Below, piece after piece: positions 50,669 to 59,195 of a stretch of DNA of 64,000 nt; position 1 is the first letter of the stretch; every line of letters starts with the position of its first letter. The notes beneath the pieces were generated by a model. That model was not told the origin of the DNA. It saw only the letters and a list, made by a program, of their open reading frames with translations, and ran no database searches. This stretch comes from Tumebacillus flagellatus. Lineage in GTDB: Bacteria > Bacillota > Bacilli > Tumebacillales > Tumebacillaceae. The position numbers and the translations under genes were made by a program. The DNA is taken from the NCBI RefSeq assembly GCF_000714935.1, contig NZ_JMIR01000015.1, positions 31,111 to 95,110 on the forward strand, given 5' to 3'.

Positions 50669-51664
50669 TTACAACGCGCATTCTTCGATTTCAAAGCCCA
50701 AGTCGGAAATCATGCCCCAGTCTGCCGTCGGTTCTTGCCCTTGCGTGGTCAGATAGTCGCCGACGAAGATCGAGTTTGCCGCGTACAGGCCGAGCGATTG
50801 CAGAGAGCGCAAGTTGATTTCGCGGCCGCCGGAGAGACGGATCTCCTTGGTCGGGTTGACGAAGCGGAACATCGCGACCGCTTTCAGGCATTTGCGCGGG
50901 TTGAGGTGTTGGACGCCCTCCAGCGGCGTGCCGTCGATCGAGTTCAAGAAGTTGACCGGGATGGAGTCGACGTCGAGCGCTTTGATGGAGAACGCCACGT
51001 TGACAAGTTCTTGCTCCGATTCGCCCATGCCCATGATCACGCCGGAGCACGGCGACATGCCGGACGCTTTGACTTTTTGCACGGTGTCGACGCGGTCGTC
51101 GTAGGTGTGCGTGGAGCAGATGTTCTCATAGTTCGATTGGTCGGTGTTCAAGTTGTGGTTGTAGCGGTGCACGCCCGCGTCGGCGAGTTTGCCCGCGTGC
51201 GTTTCGCTGAGGAAGCCGAGGCAGGCGCAAATCTTCAGTTGGGTGGTTTCGCGGATTTCTTTGATCGCTTCGATCACGCCGTCCAGTTCGTTGTCGGACG
51301 GGCGGCGGCCCGATGCGACGATGCAGTACGTGCCCGCTTTGCGGTTAATCGCTTCTCGGGCGCCGGCGAGGATCGATTCTTTGTTGAGCATCGCGTATTT
51401 TTCCACCGGTGTATTGGCGACGATCGATTGCGAGCAGTAGCCGCAGTCTTCCGGGCAGAGGCCGGACTTGGCGTTGATGATCATGTTCAATTTGACTTTG
51501 TTGCCGTAGTAGTGCTTGCGGATGATGTAAGCGGCGTGCATGATGTCGAGCAGGTCTTCGTCCGGCGCTTGCAGCAGCGCGAGCGCTTCTTCCTTGGTGA
51601 GTTGGTGGCCTGCGAGCACTCCATGCGCGAGTTCGCGGTAGTTGATTTGGGTGGTTGTGGTCAT
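50669..51664 (-). CDS. bioB: Biotin synthase
   Basis: Radical SAM enzyme that inserts sulfur into dethiobiotin. The cluster motif is CPEDCGYCSQS; other landmarks are YCIVASGRRPSDNE, HRYNHNLNTDQ and PCSGVIMGMGESEQE, with the Arg of the 2Fe-2S site in EIRLSGGRE. Length 331. Last gene of bioWAFDB, 48 bases after bioD. The ribosome site GAGAGGAG is well placed. Confidence 0.97.
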   Translation of the reverse strand: MTTTTQINYRELAHGVLAGHQLTKEEALALLQAPDEDLLDIMHAAYIIRKHYYGNKVKLNMIINAKSGLCPEDCGYCSQSIVANTPVEKYAMLNKESILAGAREAINRKAGTYCIVASGRRPSDNELDGVIEAIKEIRETTQLKICACLGFLSETHAGKLADAGVHRYNHNLNTDQSNYENICSTHTYDDRVDTVQKVKASGMSPCSGVIMGMGESEQELVNVAFSIKALDVDSIPVNFLNSIDGTPLEGVQHLNPRKCLKAVAMFRFVNPTKEIRLSGGREINLRSLQSLGLYAANSIFVGDYLTTQGQEPTADWGMISDLGFEIEECAL

Positions 51665-51712
51665 GGTTTTTGGACTCCTCTCAATTTAGAACGAATGATG
51701 GTGTGTCGGCGA

Positions 51713-52417
51713 TCAATCTCCGCCGAAGAGAAACCGCGCCAGCCGGTCGATGTCGACACGGCGCTCGACCGTTTCGCGGATGAGTTCGGGAGTTGGCGCG
51801 TCGCCGAGCCACGGGACGGCTCCGAGAATCGGGACTCCTGCGTATTCCTCGATGTACGCGGCGTTGAACGGCTCGCTCATTTCGGCATCCGGTCGCCCGC
51901 CGCCGGAGAGAATCACGCCGACGACGCGCAGGCCGCACTGTTCGGCGAAGCGGACGGTGAGCACGGTGTGGTTGACGGTGCCAAGTCCGGCGCGTGCGAT
52001 GATCAGAACGGGATCGCCCAGTTCGCGGGCGAGGTCGACGACGCGGGTGTCGGACGTGAGCGGGACGGCGATTCCCCCCGCGCCTTCGATCAGCCAGTGG
52101 TCGTGCAGCGGTTTGATTTCCTCAAACTTGGAAAGCAAGTCGCGGCGGAAGAGATTCACGCCCGCGCGCTCAGCCGCCAAGCGCGGAGCGAGCGGTTCCG
52201 CGAACGCCCAGCCGCAAATCTGCTCGGGGGTGTCGGGAAGCAGGCCGAGCGTTTTCAGCCGCATCGCGTCGCCCGCCGGGTCGTGCGCCAATTCGCCGGA
52301 CTGCATCGGCTTCCAGCAGCCCGCATCCAGACCTCGCTCGCGCAAAGCATGCGCGATGCCGCCGGTGATCAGCGTTTTGCCGACCCCCGTGTCGGTGGCG
52401 GTGATGAACAGAGACAT
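51713..52417 (-). CDS. bioD: Dethiobiotin synthetase
   Basis: Closes the ureido ring of dethiobiotin using CO2 and ATP. The P-loop is ITATDTGVGKTLITGGIAHAL. Substrate loops are CWKPMQSGEL and LIEGAGGIAVPL. The C-terminus ends RFLFGGD. Length 234 is normal. AAGAGGAGG precedes the ATG. Between bioF and bioB in the operon. Confidence 0.96.
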   Translation of the reverse strand: MSLFITATDTGVGKTLITGGIAHALRERGLDAGCWKPMQSGELAHDPAGDAMRLKTLGLLPDTPEQICGWAFAEPLAPRLAAERAGVNLFRRDLLSKFEEIKPLHDHWLIEGAGGIAVPLTSDTRVVDLARELGDPVLIIARAGLGTVNHTVLTVRFAEQCGLRVVGVILSGGGRPDAEMSEPFNAAYIEEYAGVPILGAVPWLGDAPTPELIRETVERRVDIDRLARFLFGGD

Positions 52418-52470
52418 GTCTCTCGCCTCCTCTTGATGATGGTAAAAAAGAAACTTTCCCTCATGGGCTT

Positions 52471-53721
52471 CTACAGCGCGTGTGTGGAGAGCGCTTGGCG
52501 CGCGTTCGTGAAGGCATCTGTGATGGTGCCGACGTCTTCATCCGTATGCGCCGCCGTGAGCGTCAGGCGAATACGGGACGTGCCTGCTGGCACGGTGGGC
52601 GGGCGGATGGCGGGAGCGAACACGCCTTGGGCCTCCAGTTCGCGGGCGAACGCGACCGCACGGTCTGCTTCGCCCAGCACGACGCCGAGAATCGGGGTCT
52701 CGCCCGGCAACACGTCAAAGCCCGCCGCCAGCATTTCGTTTCGCAAACGCGTTGCCCGGCGCAACAAGCTCTCGCGGCGCTCCGGTTCGCTTTGCACGAT
52801 CTGCAACGCCGCCAAGACCGCGCCGATCACAGCCGGACTCTGCGCCGTGGAAAAAATGAACGGTCGCGCCCGGTTGATCAGAAACTCGATCATCTCCCGA
52901 CTCCCCGCGATGTACCCGCCCTCGGCACCCAGCGCTTTCGACATCGTGCCCATCTGCACCGCCACGCGATGTTGACAGCCGAAGTGATCGGCCGTGCCCG
53001 CGCCCTTGGCGCCCAAAACGCCCGTGGCGTGTGCATCGTCGACCATCACGTCCGCGCCCCAGCGCTCCGCAAGATCGCAGATGTCAGGCAACGGCGCGAT
53101 GTCTCCGTCCATCGAGAAGACACCGTCCGTGACGATCAAGATCCGGCGATACCGTCCCTGAGAACCGCGCGTAGAGTCCCCTTCATCAAGGGCGGTAGCT
53201 CCGGTGAGCTCCTCACGTGTGGACATGCTCCCTTCACGCGCCGAAGATACTTTTTTTTCAAGATCATCGAGGTCGCAATGCTCATACACCTGCACCTCCG
53301 CACGGGAGAGGCGTGCGCCGTCGATCAGGCTGGCGTGGTTGAGGCGGTCGCTCAGAATCAAATCTCCCGCCCCGACCAGCGCGGTCAGCGCGGCGACGTT
53401 CGCCATGTACCCGGTGTTGAACAGCACCGCCGCCTCCGTGCCTTTAAACGCCGCCAACTCGCGCTCCAGACTCTCGTGCAACGCCGTGTTGCCCGTCGTC
53501 AACCGCGACCCGCCCGACCCCGTGCCGAAGCGGCGGATCGCTTCCATCGCCGTCTCCTGCAACAGCGGATGATCCGCCAAGCCCAGATAATTGTTCGACG
53601 CGCACATCAGCATCTCGCGCCCTTCCACCCGCACCGTCCGCGACGACGCGCTTTCCATCCGCCGCAAACTCCGATACAGCCCCGCCTCGCGAATGCCCTC
53701 CAACTCGCGCTTAAAGTCCAT
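52471..53721 (-). CDS. bioF: 8-amino-7-oxononanoate synthase with an internal insertion
   Basis: PLP enzyme condensing pimeloyl-CoA and alanine. Core motifs: MCASNNYLGLADHP, GSGGSRLTTGNTALH, VTDGVFSMDGDIAPLP, DDAHATGVLGAKGAG and MGTMSKALGAEGGYIAG (PLP Lys). ATG at 53721 overlaps the end of bioA by 11 bases. The 416 residues exceed the usual 385-395: an extra 30 or so (SSAREGSMSTREELTGATAL and following) sit between the two parts of the large domain before RRILIVTDG. This looks like a surface loop, not a frameshift. Confidence 0.95.
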   Translation of the reverse strand: MDFKRELEGIREAGLYRSLRRMESASSRTVRVEGREMLMCASNNYLGLADHPLLQETAMEAIRRFGTGSGGSRLTTGNTALHESLERELAAFKGTEAAVLFNTGYMANVAALTALVGAGDLILSDRLNHASLIDGARLSRAEVQVYEHCDLDDLEKKVSSAREGSMSTREELTGATALDEGDSTRGSQGRYRRILIVTDGVFSMDGDIAPLPDICDLAERWGADVMVDDAHATGVLGAKGAGTADHFGCQHRVAVQMGTMSKALGAEGGYIAGSREMIEFLINRARPFIFSTAQSPAVIGAVLAALQIVQSEPERRESLLRRATRLRNEMLAAGFDVLPGETPILGVVLGEADRAVAFARELEAQGVFAPAIRPPTVPAGTSRIRLTLTAAHTDEDVGTITDAFTNARQALSTHAL

Positions 53722-55105
53722 ACGGCAACTTCTCCGAACGCACGCGCACGCCGCGCTCCGTGATGTCCGCAATCGCTTCATACAGGATGTCGATCATCGC
53801 GTCCAACTCTTCCACCGTCGAAGCCAGCGGCGGCATGAACACCACCACGTTGCCGAGCGGACGGATGATCATGCCCAACTCGCAGGCGCGGCGGGAGACG
53901 ATCAGCCCGATCTTATCCCCGAACTCATACTCTTCCTTCGTCTCGCGGTCCCGCACCAACTCAATTCCGATCATCAACCCGCGCTGGCGAATATCCCCGA
54001 CATGCTTCAACTCGCGGAACTTCTCCAACTTGGCCGCCGCATGCTCCGATTTCAAAGCCACGTTGCGCACCAAGTCGTTTTTTTCAAAAAGCTCAAAGTT
54101 CGCCAGCGCCGCCGCACACCCCAACTGGTTCCCGGCAAACGAATGCCCGTGGAAAAACGTCTTCGCGCTCTCGTAACTCCCGAGAAACGCGTCGTACACC
54201 TCATCGGTCGTCACCGTCGCCGCCACCGGCAGATAGCCGCCGGTCAAGCCTTTGCCCATGCACATGATGTCGGGCGACACGCCGTCGTACTCGCAGGCGA
54301 ACATCTTGCCCGTGCGGCCGAACCCCGTGGCAACTTCGTCGCAGATCATCAGCACGTCATGCTTCGTACACAACTCGCGCAGGCGGGCGAGAAACCCGTG
54401 CGGCATCGTGATGATGCCGGACGCTCCTTGGACGATCGGTTCAATGATGAACCCGGCGATCTCGGAACTTTTCTCTTCCAATAATTGTTCCACTTGCTGC
54501 AGGCAGGCGAACGCGCAAGTCGACAGCTCTTCTCCCAGCGGGCAGCGGTAGCAGTACGGATACTCCACGCGGTAGGACTGGAACAACAGTTTCGAGTACG
54601 CTTTGTGGTAGAGGTCGATCGCCCCGACGGAAACGGCGCCGATCGTGTCTCCGTGGTACGCGTTGTTCATCGTGACGAACGCCTGCTTCTCCGGCCGGCC
54701 CCGATGCTGCCAATATTGGAACGCCATCTTGATGGCGATCTCCACCGACGTGGCGCCGGAGTCGGAATAGAAGACTTTTTCCAAACCGGGCGGTGTCAAG
54801 TTGGCGATTCTCTCCGCGACCAAGATCGCCGGGACGTTCGCCATGCCGAGAATCGTCGAGTGCGCGATCTTGCCCAGTTGCGCCGTGATCGCGTCATTCA
54901 ACTCCGGCACGTTGTGCCCGTGCACGTTCAGCCAGATCGACGAAACGCCGTCGTAAAACTCGCGGCCCGTCACGTCGCGCAACTTCACGCCGTCACCCGA
55001 CTCGATGATCACAGGCAGGTCTTCGTTGTACCCCTGCATTTGCGTAAACGAATTCCACAGATGCTTGCGGCTCTTCTCTGCCAACTCTTGATACTCATAC
55101 GTCAT
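53711..55105 (-). CDS. bioA: Adenosylmethionine-8-amino-7-oxononanoate aminotransferase
   Basis: Class III PLP aminotransferase of biotin synthesis. Key parts: SSIWLNVHGHNVPELNDAI, YSDSGATSVEIAIKMAFQYW, HGDTIGAVSVG, MICDEVATGFGRTGKMFA and the PLP Lys in CMGKGLTGGYLPVAATVT. In the Bacillus group lysine rather than SAM may be the amino donor (known for B. subtilis BioK), so the donor is not settled here. Length 464. It overlaps bioW by 11 bases and bioF by 11 bases, giving tight coupling. Confidence 0.95.
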   Translation of the reverse strand: MTYEYQELAEKSRKHLWNSFTQMQGYNEDLPVIIESGDGVKLRDVTGREFYDGVSSIWLNVHGHNVPELNDAITAQLGKIAHSTILGMANVPAILVAERIANLTPPGLEKVFYSDSGATSVEIAIKMAFQYWQHRGRPEKQAFVTMNNAYHGDTIGAVSVGAIDLYHKAYSKLLFQSYRVEYPYCYRCPLGEELSTCAFACLQQVEQLLEEKSSEIAGFIIEPIVQGASGIITMPHGFLARLRELCTKHDVLMICDEVATGFGRTGKMFACEYDGVSPDIMCMGKGLTGGYLPVAATVTTDEVYDAFLGSYESAKTFFHGHSFAGNQLGCAAALANFELFEKNDLVRNVALKSEHAAAKLEKFRELKHVGDIRQRGLMIGIELVRDRETKEEYEFGDKIGLIVSRRACELGMIIRPLGNVVVFMPPLASTVEELDAMIDILYEAIADITERGVRVRSEKLPYGL

Positions 55106-55889
55106 GACGCTTCTTCTCCTCTCTTCTCAGCAACACCGGCGTCTGCAACGCCGTTTCATATTCCTCGACAGTCGAAATCCCTCTGACAAAAAACACCCTG
55201 CCTCCAAGCGGGCTCCCCCGCTCTTTCAAAAACGGAATCCGCACATACCCGTGCCGCTTCGACGCCACGTATCCTGTGACATAGCCAGGATCGTCCGACC
55301 AGCAAAGTTCGGCGACCGTGCCCGGCGTCTGCACCACTTTCGTCGCCAGCGCCAACGCTTCCGCCACGCGCTCGTTGGCGATCCCGAGGTGCCGCACTTC
55401 GTCTTGCCAAGCGGGCAACTCGTCCGGATGCCAGTCGATGCGCGACACGCGAACTCCGCGCGCCGGGTCGCTTTCCAGCCGCTCGCCCGTGTCGGCGTCC
55501 ATCACGATCGCCCCGCGCATCGCGCCGCCGTCCGGAGCCGGTCCTTGCGCAAGCCACGCAACCGCACGCAACGCCGCCTCGCGGGAAATCCCCGCTTCCG
55601 CCAAAATCTCAACGGCAACGCTGCGGCCCTCTTCCAGATCGCGCACGTCGCGCTTGGAAATCGGCAGCGCCGACAGACTCCGCACGGCTTCCTGCGGCAC
55701 GCGCTCCACCGTTACGCAGAGAAAGTCGGGCTCTCCCTTCTCGTGCAGGAGCGCGCGCCGGACGAGCTCTTGCACCCGGAACTCCACTTCGGAAGGAGGC
55801 ACCAAGCGCTCTCCGCCGGAGATATGCGAGCCGCCCGCTTCATGCGGCCCGCCCGCCGCCGCCCGCATTCGCACACTAAACCATTCCAT
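55095..55889 (-). CDS. bioW: 6-carboxyhexanoate-CoA ligase (pimeloyl-CoA synthetase)
   Basis: Activates pimelate to pimeloyl-CoA, the entry step of the Bacillus-type biotin route. It begins MEWFSVRMRAAAGGPHEAGG, with the HISGGERLV signature typical of BioW, followed by ALPISKRDVRDLEEGRSVAV. It ends with GGRVFFVRGISTVEEYETAL. ATG at 55889 is chosen: CGGAGG lies upstream and the family starts here, whereas the longer frame runs into the BirA operator. First gene of bioWAFDB. Like some relatives the cell needs a pimelate source; no bioI is visible. Confidence 0.94.
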   Translation of the reverse strand: MEWFSVRMRAAAGGPHEAGGSHISGGERLVPPSEVEFRVQELVRRALLHEKGEPDFLCVTVERVPQEAVRSLSALPISKRDVRDLEEGRSVAVEILAEAGISREAALRAVAWLAQGPAPDGGAMRGAIVMDADTGERLESDPARGVRVSRIDWHPDELPAWQDEVRHLGIANERVAEALALATKVVQTPGTVAELCWSDDPGYVTGYVASKRHGYVRIPFLKERGSPLGGRVFFVRGISTVEEYETALQTPVLLRREEKKRHDV

Positions 55890-55911
55890 GCGTTTCCCAA
55901 CCTCCGTTCGT

Positions 55912-55942
55912 TTGTCAACCAAACAAAGCACAAGGTTAACAA
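55912..55942. promoter_or_regulatory. BirA operator of the biotin operon
   Basis: Inverted repeat TTGTCAAC (55912-55919) and GTTAACAA (55935-55942) separated by 15 bases. This matches the BirA box of Firmicutes (TTGTTAAC-N14/15-GTTAACAA) with one mismatch. It stands about 25 bases before the bioW start, so BirA-biotinyl-AMP should repress the whole operon. Confidence 0.9.
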
Positions 55943-55975
55943 TCGCTTTTCCAAGTGTACCACGCCTTGCCAAAC

Positions 55976-56013
55976 AAAAAAAGAGTGTGCCGCTTCATGC
56001 GACACACTCTTAC
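55976..56013 (-). terminator. Terminator of the MgtC gene
   Basis: Minus-strand stem AAGAGTGTG-t-CGC / GCG-g-CACACTCTT followed by seven T. It insulates the bio operon. Confidence 0.9.
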
Positions 56014-56016
56014 TTT

Positions 56017-56598
56017 TTACTCTTTGCAATCCTTCCGCCGTTCCCTCGGTTGATCCGGACTGTCTTCATCGCCCATATGATCGTTCGGCTCGTTCATGCC
56101 GGTATCCGCCGAGCCCCATCTGCGGAACAAGCGCGGGAACAGATGGTGCGCGTCGAGAATCACGAACACCAGCAACGAAGACAGCAGACCGCTCAGATAC
56201 ATGCCGGCACCGATCATCAAACCGATCGCCGCCGCCACCCACAGCCCGGCGGCGGTGGTCAAGCCGCGAACGAATCCGCTCTTGTCTTTGATGATCGTGC
56301 CCGCCCCGAGAAAACCGACGCCCGCGACGACTTGTGCCGCCACGCGGCCGGGGTCCATCGTCGGACCGATCGTCGGAAACCCGAACTCCGACGCCAACGC
56401 ATACATGCACGATCCGAGGCAGACCAACGAATACGTGCGAAAGCCAGCGCCCGTCGCACTTCCGGTGTGGGAGGCTTTTAAATTTCGCTCGCGTTCCATC
56501 CCCATGATCGCACCGGCAATAAACGCGATGATCAACCGCACCGCGACGATGTCGATCACGGACAACTCTTTCAACAAATCCTGCCAGATGGCCGTCAC
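56017..56598 (-). CDS. MgtC/SapB family membrane protein
   Basis: Membrane protein of 193 residues with five predicted helices. The conserved N-terminal MgtC motif is visible as RLIIAFIAGAIMGMERER, then TGSATGAGFRTYSLVCLGSC and GVGFLGAGTIIKDK. The C-terminal tail is short and charged (DEDSPDQPRERRKDCKE), without the ACT-like domain of virulence-type MgtC. Members are implicated in magnesium or membrane-potential homeostasis; the exact role is unclear. GTG at 56598 follows GGGAGGGAG. Confidence 0.9.
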   Translation of the reverse strand: MTAIWQDLLKELSVIDIVAVRLIIAFIAGAIMGMERERNLKASHTGSATGAGFRTYSLVCLGSCMYALASEFGFPTIGPTMDPGRVAAQVVAGVGFLGAGTIIKDKSGFVRGLTTAAGLWVAAAIGLMIGAGMYLSGLLSSLLVFVILDAHHLFPRLFRRWGSADTGMNEPNDHMGDEDSPDQPRERRKDCKE

Positions 56599-56659
56599 CC
56601 TGCTCCCTCCCTGCCTCTATATTTACAAAATCTTAACAAAACTTCGGATAATGACCTCT

Positions 56660-56688
56660 ATTATACAACCCGCTCTCAGGTCTTTCAA
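56660..56688 (-). promoter_or_regulatory. Sigma-A promoter of the MgtC gene
   Basis: On the minus strand there is TTGAAA (56683-56688), a 17-base spacer and TATAAT (56660-56665). The leader is about 55 bases. Confidence 0.8.
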
Positions 56689-56757
56689 TGACATACCTCT
56701 ATGCATATTCAACAACCTCCCGTTCATCCACCAAAAGTAGTCCCAAAAACAGCCCGC

Positions 56758-56797
56758 AAAAAAAGCGCCCCGACCCCACCCCCGGTCGAGACGCATC
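56758..56797 (-). terminator. Terminator of the sigO-rsoA unit
   Basis: GC-rich imperfect hairpin around CGACC / GGTCG on the minus strand, followed by seven T, shortly after the rsoA-like stop. Confidence 0.65.
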
Positions 56798-56802
56798 ACG
56801 TT

Positions 56803-57063
56803 TCATTTGGAGCGGCGGCGGGTTTTCTCCCATTCCCGCTCCACAAGTTCCATGAATCCATACGGCAACTCCTCTCGATAAGAACGAACCAGCACGATCA
56901 GCCGCATCACCAATTCTTGCTCCAGGTCATGCGCGTCTCTCTCGGCTGCTTGGCGCGTGTACTTTTTGATCAAGGGACGAAAGCGTTCCACGATCTCCGC
57001 CAGCGCGTCCGAGTCCCCTCTCTTGGCGCGCAGAATCAACGAGCGCAACGATTCGTCTTTCAT
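56803..57063 (-). CDS. RsoA-like sigma region 2 subunit
   Basis: 86 residues: an N-terminal helix (SLRSLILRAKRGDSDALAEI), then VERFRPLIKKYTRQAA and DLEQELVMRLIVLVRSY, the sequence shape of sigma-factor region 2, which binds the -10 element and core polymerase. There is no region 4. In B. subtilis the similar-sized RsoA (YvrHa) supplies region 2 to SigO (YvrI). Here the gene follows the region 4 protein with an ATGA overlap, so the pair is translated together. Assignment rests on architecture and gene order. Confidence 0.75.
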   Translation of the reverse strand: MKDESLRSLILRAKRGDSDALAEIVERFRPLIKKYTRQAAERDAHDLEQELVMRLIVLVRSYREELPYGFMELVEREWEKTRRRSK

Positions 57064-57653
57064 AACCCCACCAACCTCCCGCTCGTCGCCTGCGCCAGTT
57101 TCTCGCGCAGAACGGCCAGCGACGCCCGTTTCAGTTTGTTGATCGCCTGCTGGGAAACTCCCAACTCTTGGGCGGCCTCTGCCTCTGTGCGCTCCTTGAC
57201 GTACAGGAGGTACAGCACCGTCTGCTGCTTGTGCGTCAACCCCTGAATCGCTTCATGCAACGCCGGGTTGCCGGTCAGATCGACCCATTCCTCCGAACTC
57301 TCCACGACCGTTTCCTCAACCGACAGCCCCGGGTCTTCCAAGAGCTCAATGCGCTCCCGGCTGCCCGATTCGTCGCCAAGCGGCGTGTTCAAGATCAGCG
57401 CTTCCTGTCTTTCCTTGGCGCGGCACTTGTTCAAGAGGTGCAGAGCTTCATAATGAATGTGCTTGCGGACAAACCCGAGGAAGCGCATTTCAAAGTAGTG
57501 TTCGGCGAATCGCCTTTCCAACTCCAAACGGTCCGCTTCGTTGCGGGTTAAAATCACGTTGGTGAACAGCCTGCGGTTCTCTGCGGACTGCAAGAAGCGG
57601 TGCAACAACGGATTGCTGAAAAAAGGCACGACGGGCAACTGTGTGTTCGACAT
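57060..57653 (-). CDS. SigO-like sigma factor subunit (region 4)
   Basis: 197 residues. The C-terminal 55 are a clear region 4 helix-turn-helix: ALHEAIQGLTHKQQTVLYLL, TEAEAAQELGVSQQAINKLK, which binds the -35 element. The N-terminal part (RNEADRLELERRFAEHYFEM, RFLGFVRKHIHYEALHLLNK) is helical but lacks a recognisable region 2. B. subtilis SigO is of the same type and needs RsoA. A palindrome ACGGTATACCG lies 60 bases upstream and may belong to its promoter region. GGGAGGGAG precedes the ATG. Confidence 0.8.
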   Translation of the reverse strand: MSNTQLPVVPFFSNPLLHRFLQSAENRRLFTNVILTRNEADRLELERRFAEHYFEMRFLGFVRKHIHYEALHLLNKCRAKERQEALILNTPLGDESGSRERIELLEDPGLSVEETVVESSEEWVDLTGNPALHEAIQGLTHKQQTVLYLLYVKERTEAEAAQELGVSQQAINKLKRASLAVLREKLAQATSGRLVGL

Positions 57654-57793
57654 GATGCTCCCTCCCTTTTTTCGAACTTTTCCGACGGTAAACGATCTTT
57701 TTAAGCAAATAAGTGTCGGTATACCGTCTAAGTTTTTTATTTATATATACGCCCGTCCCCCTGTTCATTCCTGCTCGTCCGCAAGTTTCCCAT

Positions 57794-57829
57794 AAAAAAC
57801 GCCCAACTTGCGAAAGTTGGGCGTTTTTT
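57794..57829. terminator. Bidirectional terminator of the ferritin-like gene
   Basis: Perfect stem AAAAAACGCCCAACTT / AAGTTGGGCGTTTTTT with a four-base loop. Confidence 0.92.
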
Positions 57830-57846
57830 CCAAATAGTTGGGACGT

Positions 57847-58314
57847 TTACAGTTCCGCTTGGATGTAAGTGAAGCGCTGGGCATGCTCGCTTTCGTCGGT
57901 CATGATCTCGAAGAGGATGTCGCGCAGCCACGGCAGCAGGGTGTTCACATACATCGAGCGGTAGAGTTCCGCCGCTTCCAATTCGTCTTCAAACGAGGCG
58001 CGCACCCCGGCGTTGAATTGCGTGACCGTCGCCCGCTGCGGCTGCGGCACTTGCGGGTTCTGGCCGGTCAAGGTGTGGTAGACGCGGGTCAGCAGGCGCT
58101 CGTGTTTGATTTCGTCGTCGAGCGCGTGCTGGATCATTTTTTTCTGAAACGGGGTGGCGGCGAGCGCGTAGAGGGCGCGGTAGTTCAGTTGCGCTTGGCG
58201 TTCGTTGAAGATCGCTTTGAGCGTGCTTTGCAAAAACGCGTTCTGGTCGTGAAACGCCGGGGGACGAGGCGGTTGCGCCGGCTGCGGCATGCGCGCCGGG
58301 TAGAATCCGTACAT
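57847..58314 (-). CDS. Ferritin-like domain protein
   Basis: Four-helix-bundle protein of about 155 residues. Likely metal ligands are visible in AIFNERQAQLNYRAL, ALDDEIKHERLLTRVYH, FEDELEAAELYRSMY and MTDESEHAQRFTY, that is, E, E..H, E and E..H as in ferritin-like di-iron proteins. A Pro/Gln-rich N-terminus (MYGFYPARMPQPAQPPRPP) precedes it, as seen in small Bacillales spore- or coat-associated proteins. ATG at 58314 has AAGGAGG upstream. The biological role is unknown. Confidence 0.85.
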   Translation of the reverse strand: MYGFYPARMPQPAQPPRPPAFHDQNAFLQSTLKAIFNERQAQLNYRALYALAATPFQKKMIQHALDDEIKHERLLTRVYHTLTGQNPQVPQPQRATVTQFNAGVRASFEDELEAAELYRSMYVNTLLPWLRDILFEIMTDESEHAQRFTYIQAEL

Positions 58315-58368
58315 GGTCTTTCCCTCCTTTTTCCCTACAGGGTATTCGCCCAGTTCCTCCCGTGACAC

Positions 58369-58407
58369 AAAAAAACTGCCGTGACCGAATCGGGTCAGAG
58401 CAGTTTT
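58369..58407 (-). terminator. Terminator of the Cof-type phosphatase gene
   Basis: Stem AAAAACTGC-TGACC / GGTCA-GCAGTTTTT with small bulges, spanning the stop codon; seven T follow on the minus strand. Confidence 0.8.
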
Positions 58408-59195
58408 TCCAAGACGAACGCGATGCCGTCGTTGTCGTTGGTGTCGGTGATGTGGTTGGCGACATTCTTGAGCATCGGGTTGGCGTTGCCCATCGCCACG
58501 CCGTAACCGGCGTACTCGATCATTTCCAAGTCGTTATCTTCGTCGCCAAACGCGATGATGTGCTCGCGCTCGATTCCGAGGGAGTCGGCGATCACTTGAA
58601 GGCCGGTCGCTTTGTTCACGCCCGCTTTGACGATTTCGATCACGTGCCACGGCGCGCCCCAGAGGCGGTGTTCGATCACGTCGGCGTGAAATTGAGACAA
58701 GTGTTCGCGCAGTTCGTGGACGGTTTCTTTCTGCGGGTAGATCAGCACCGACGTCGGGTGGTCTGTGAGCAAGTCCGGAATGTTCCCGATCCCGAGCGGC
58801 GAATGTCCGTCGCCCATGAAGCGAATCAAGTTGTCGTCATGCTGTTTCAGATAATAGTCGTCCTTCACTTCCACGATCACGTTCTCCGCTTGGAACTGTT
58901 CGCACACTTGCAAGATGCGAAACGCCGTCTCGCGTTCCATCGGGAAGTGGTGGGTCCCCCAAGTGGTATCGTCGGCATGGTGCACGAGCGCTCCGTTGAA
59001 GTTGACCATCGGCGTGGTCAAACCCAGTTCGCGGTAGTATTGCACGCTGGAGCGAAACGGCCGGCCTGTGGCGATGCAAACATGATGGCCCTCAACGACC
59101 GCGCGTTGCACCGCACGCTTGGTGCGAGGCGAAATTTGCTTCTCCCGGTTCAAAAGCGTGCCGTCCAGATCCAATGCGATCAGTTTTTTGGTCAT
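58395..59195 (-). CDS. Cof-type HAD-IIB family phosphatase
   Basis: Cytosolic sugar-phosphate-type phosphatase of 266 residues. Motif I is LIALDLDGTLLN, motif II VCIATGRP, motif III lies in GVNKATGLQVIADSLGI, and motif IV is IIAFGDEDNDLEMIEYAGYGVAMGNA. The C2 cap lies between motifs II and III. Family members act on FMN, pyridoxal phosphate or sugar phosphates; no specific substrate can be assigned. AAGGGGAG precedes the ATG. Confidence 0.92.
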   Translation of the reverse strand: MTKKLIALDLDGTLLNREKQISPRTKRAVQRAVVEGHHVCIATGRPFRSSVQYYRELGLTTPMVNFNGALVHHADDTTWGTHHFPMERETAFRILQVCEQFQAENVIVEVKDDYYLKQHDDNLIRFMGDGHSPLGIGNIPDLLTDHPTSVLIYPQKETVHELREHLSQFHADVIEHRLWGAPWHVIEIVKAGVNKATGLQVIADSLGIEREHIIAFGDEDNDLEMIEYAGYGVAMGNANPMLKNVANHITDTNDNDGIAFVLEKLL

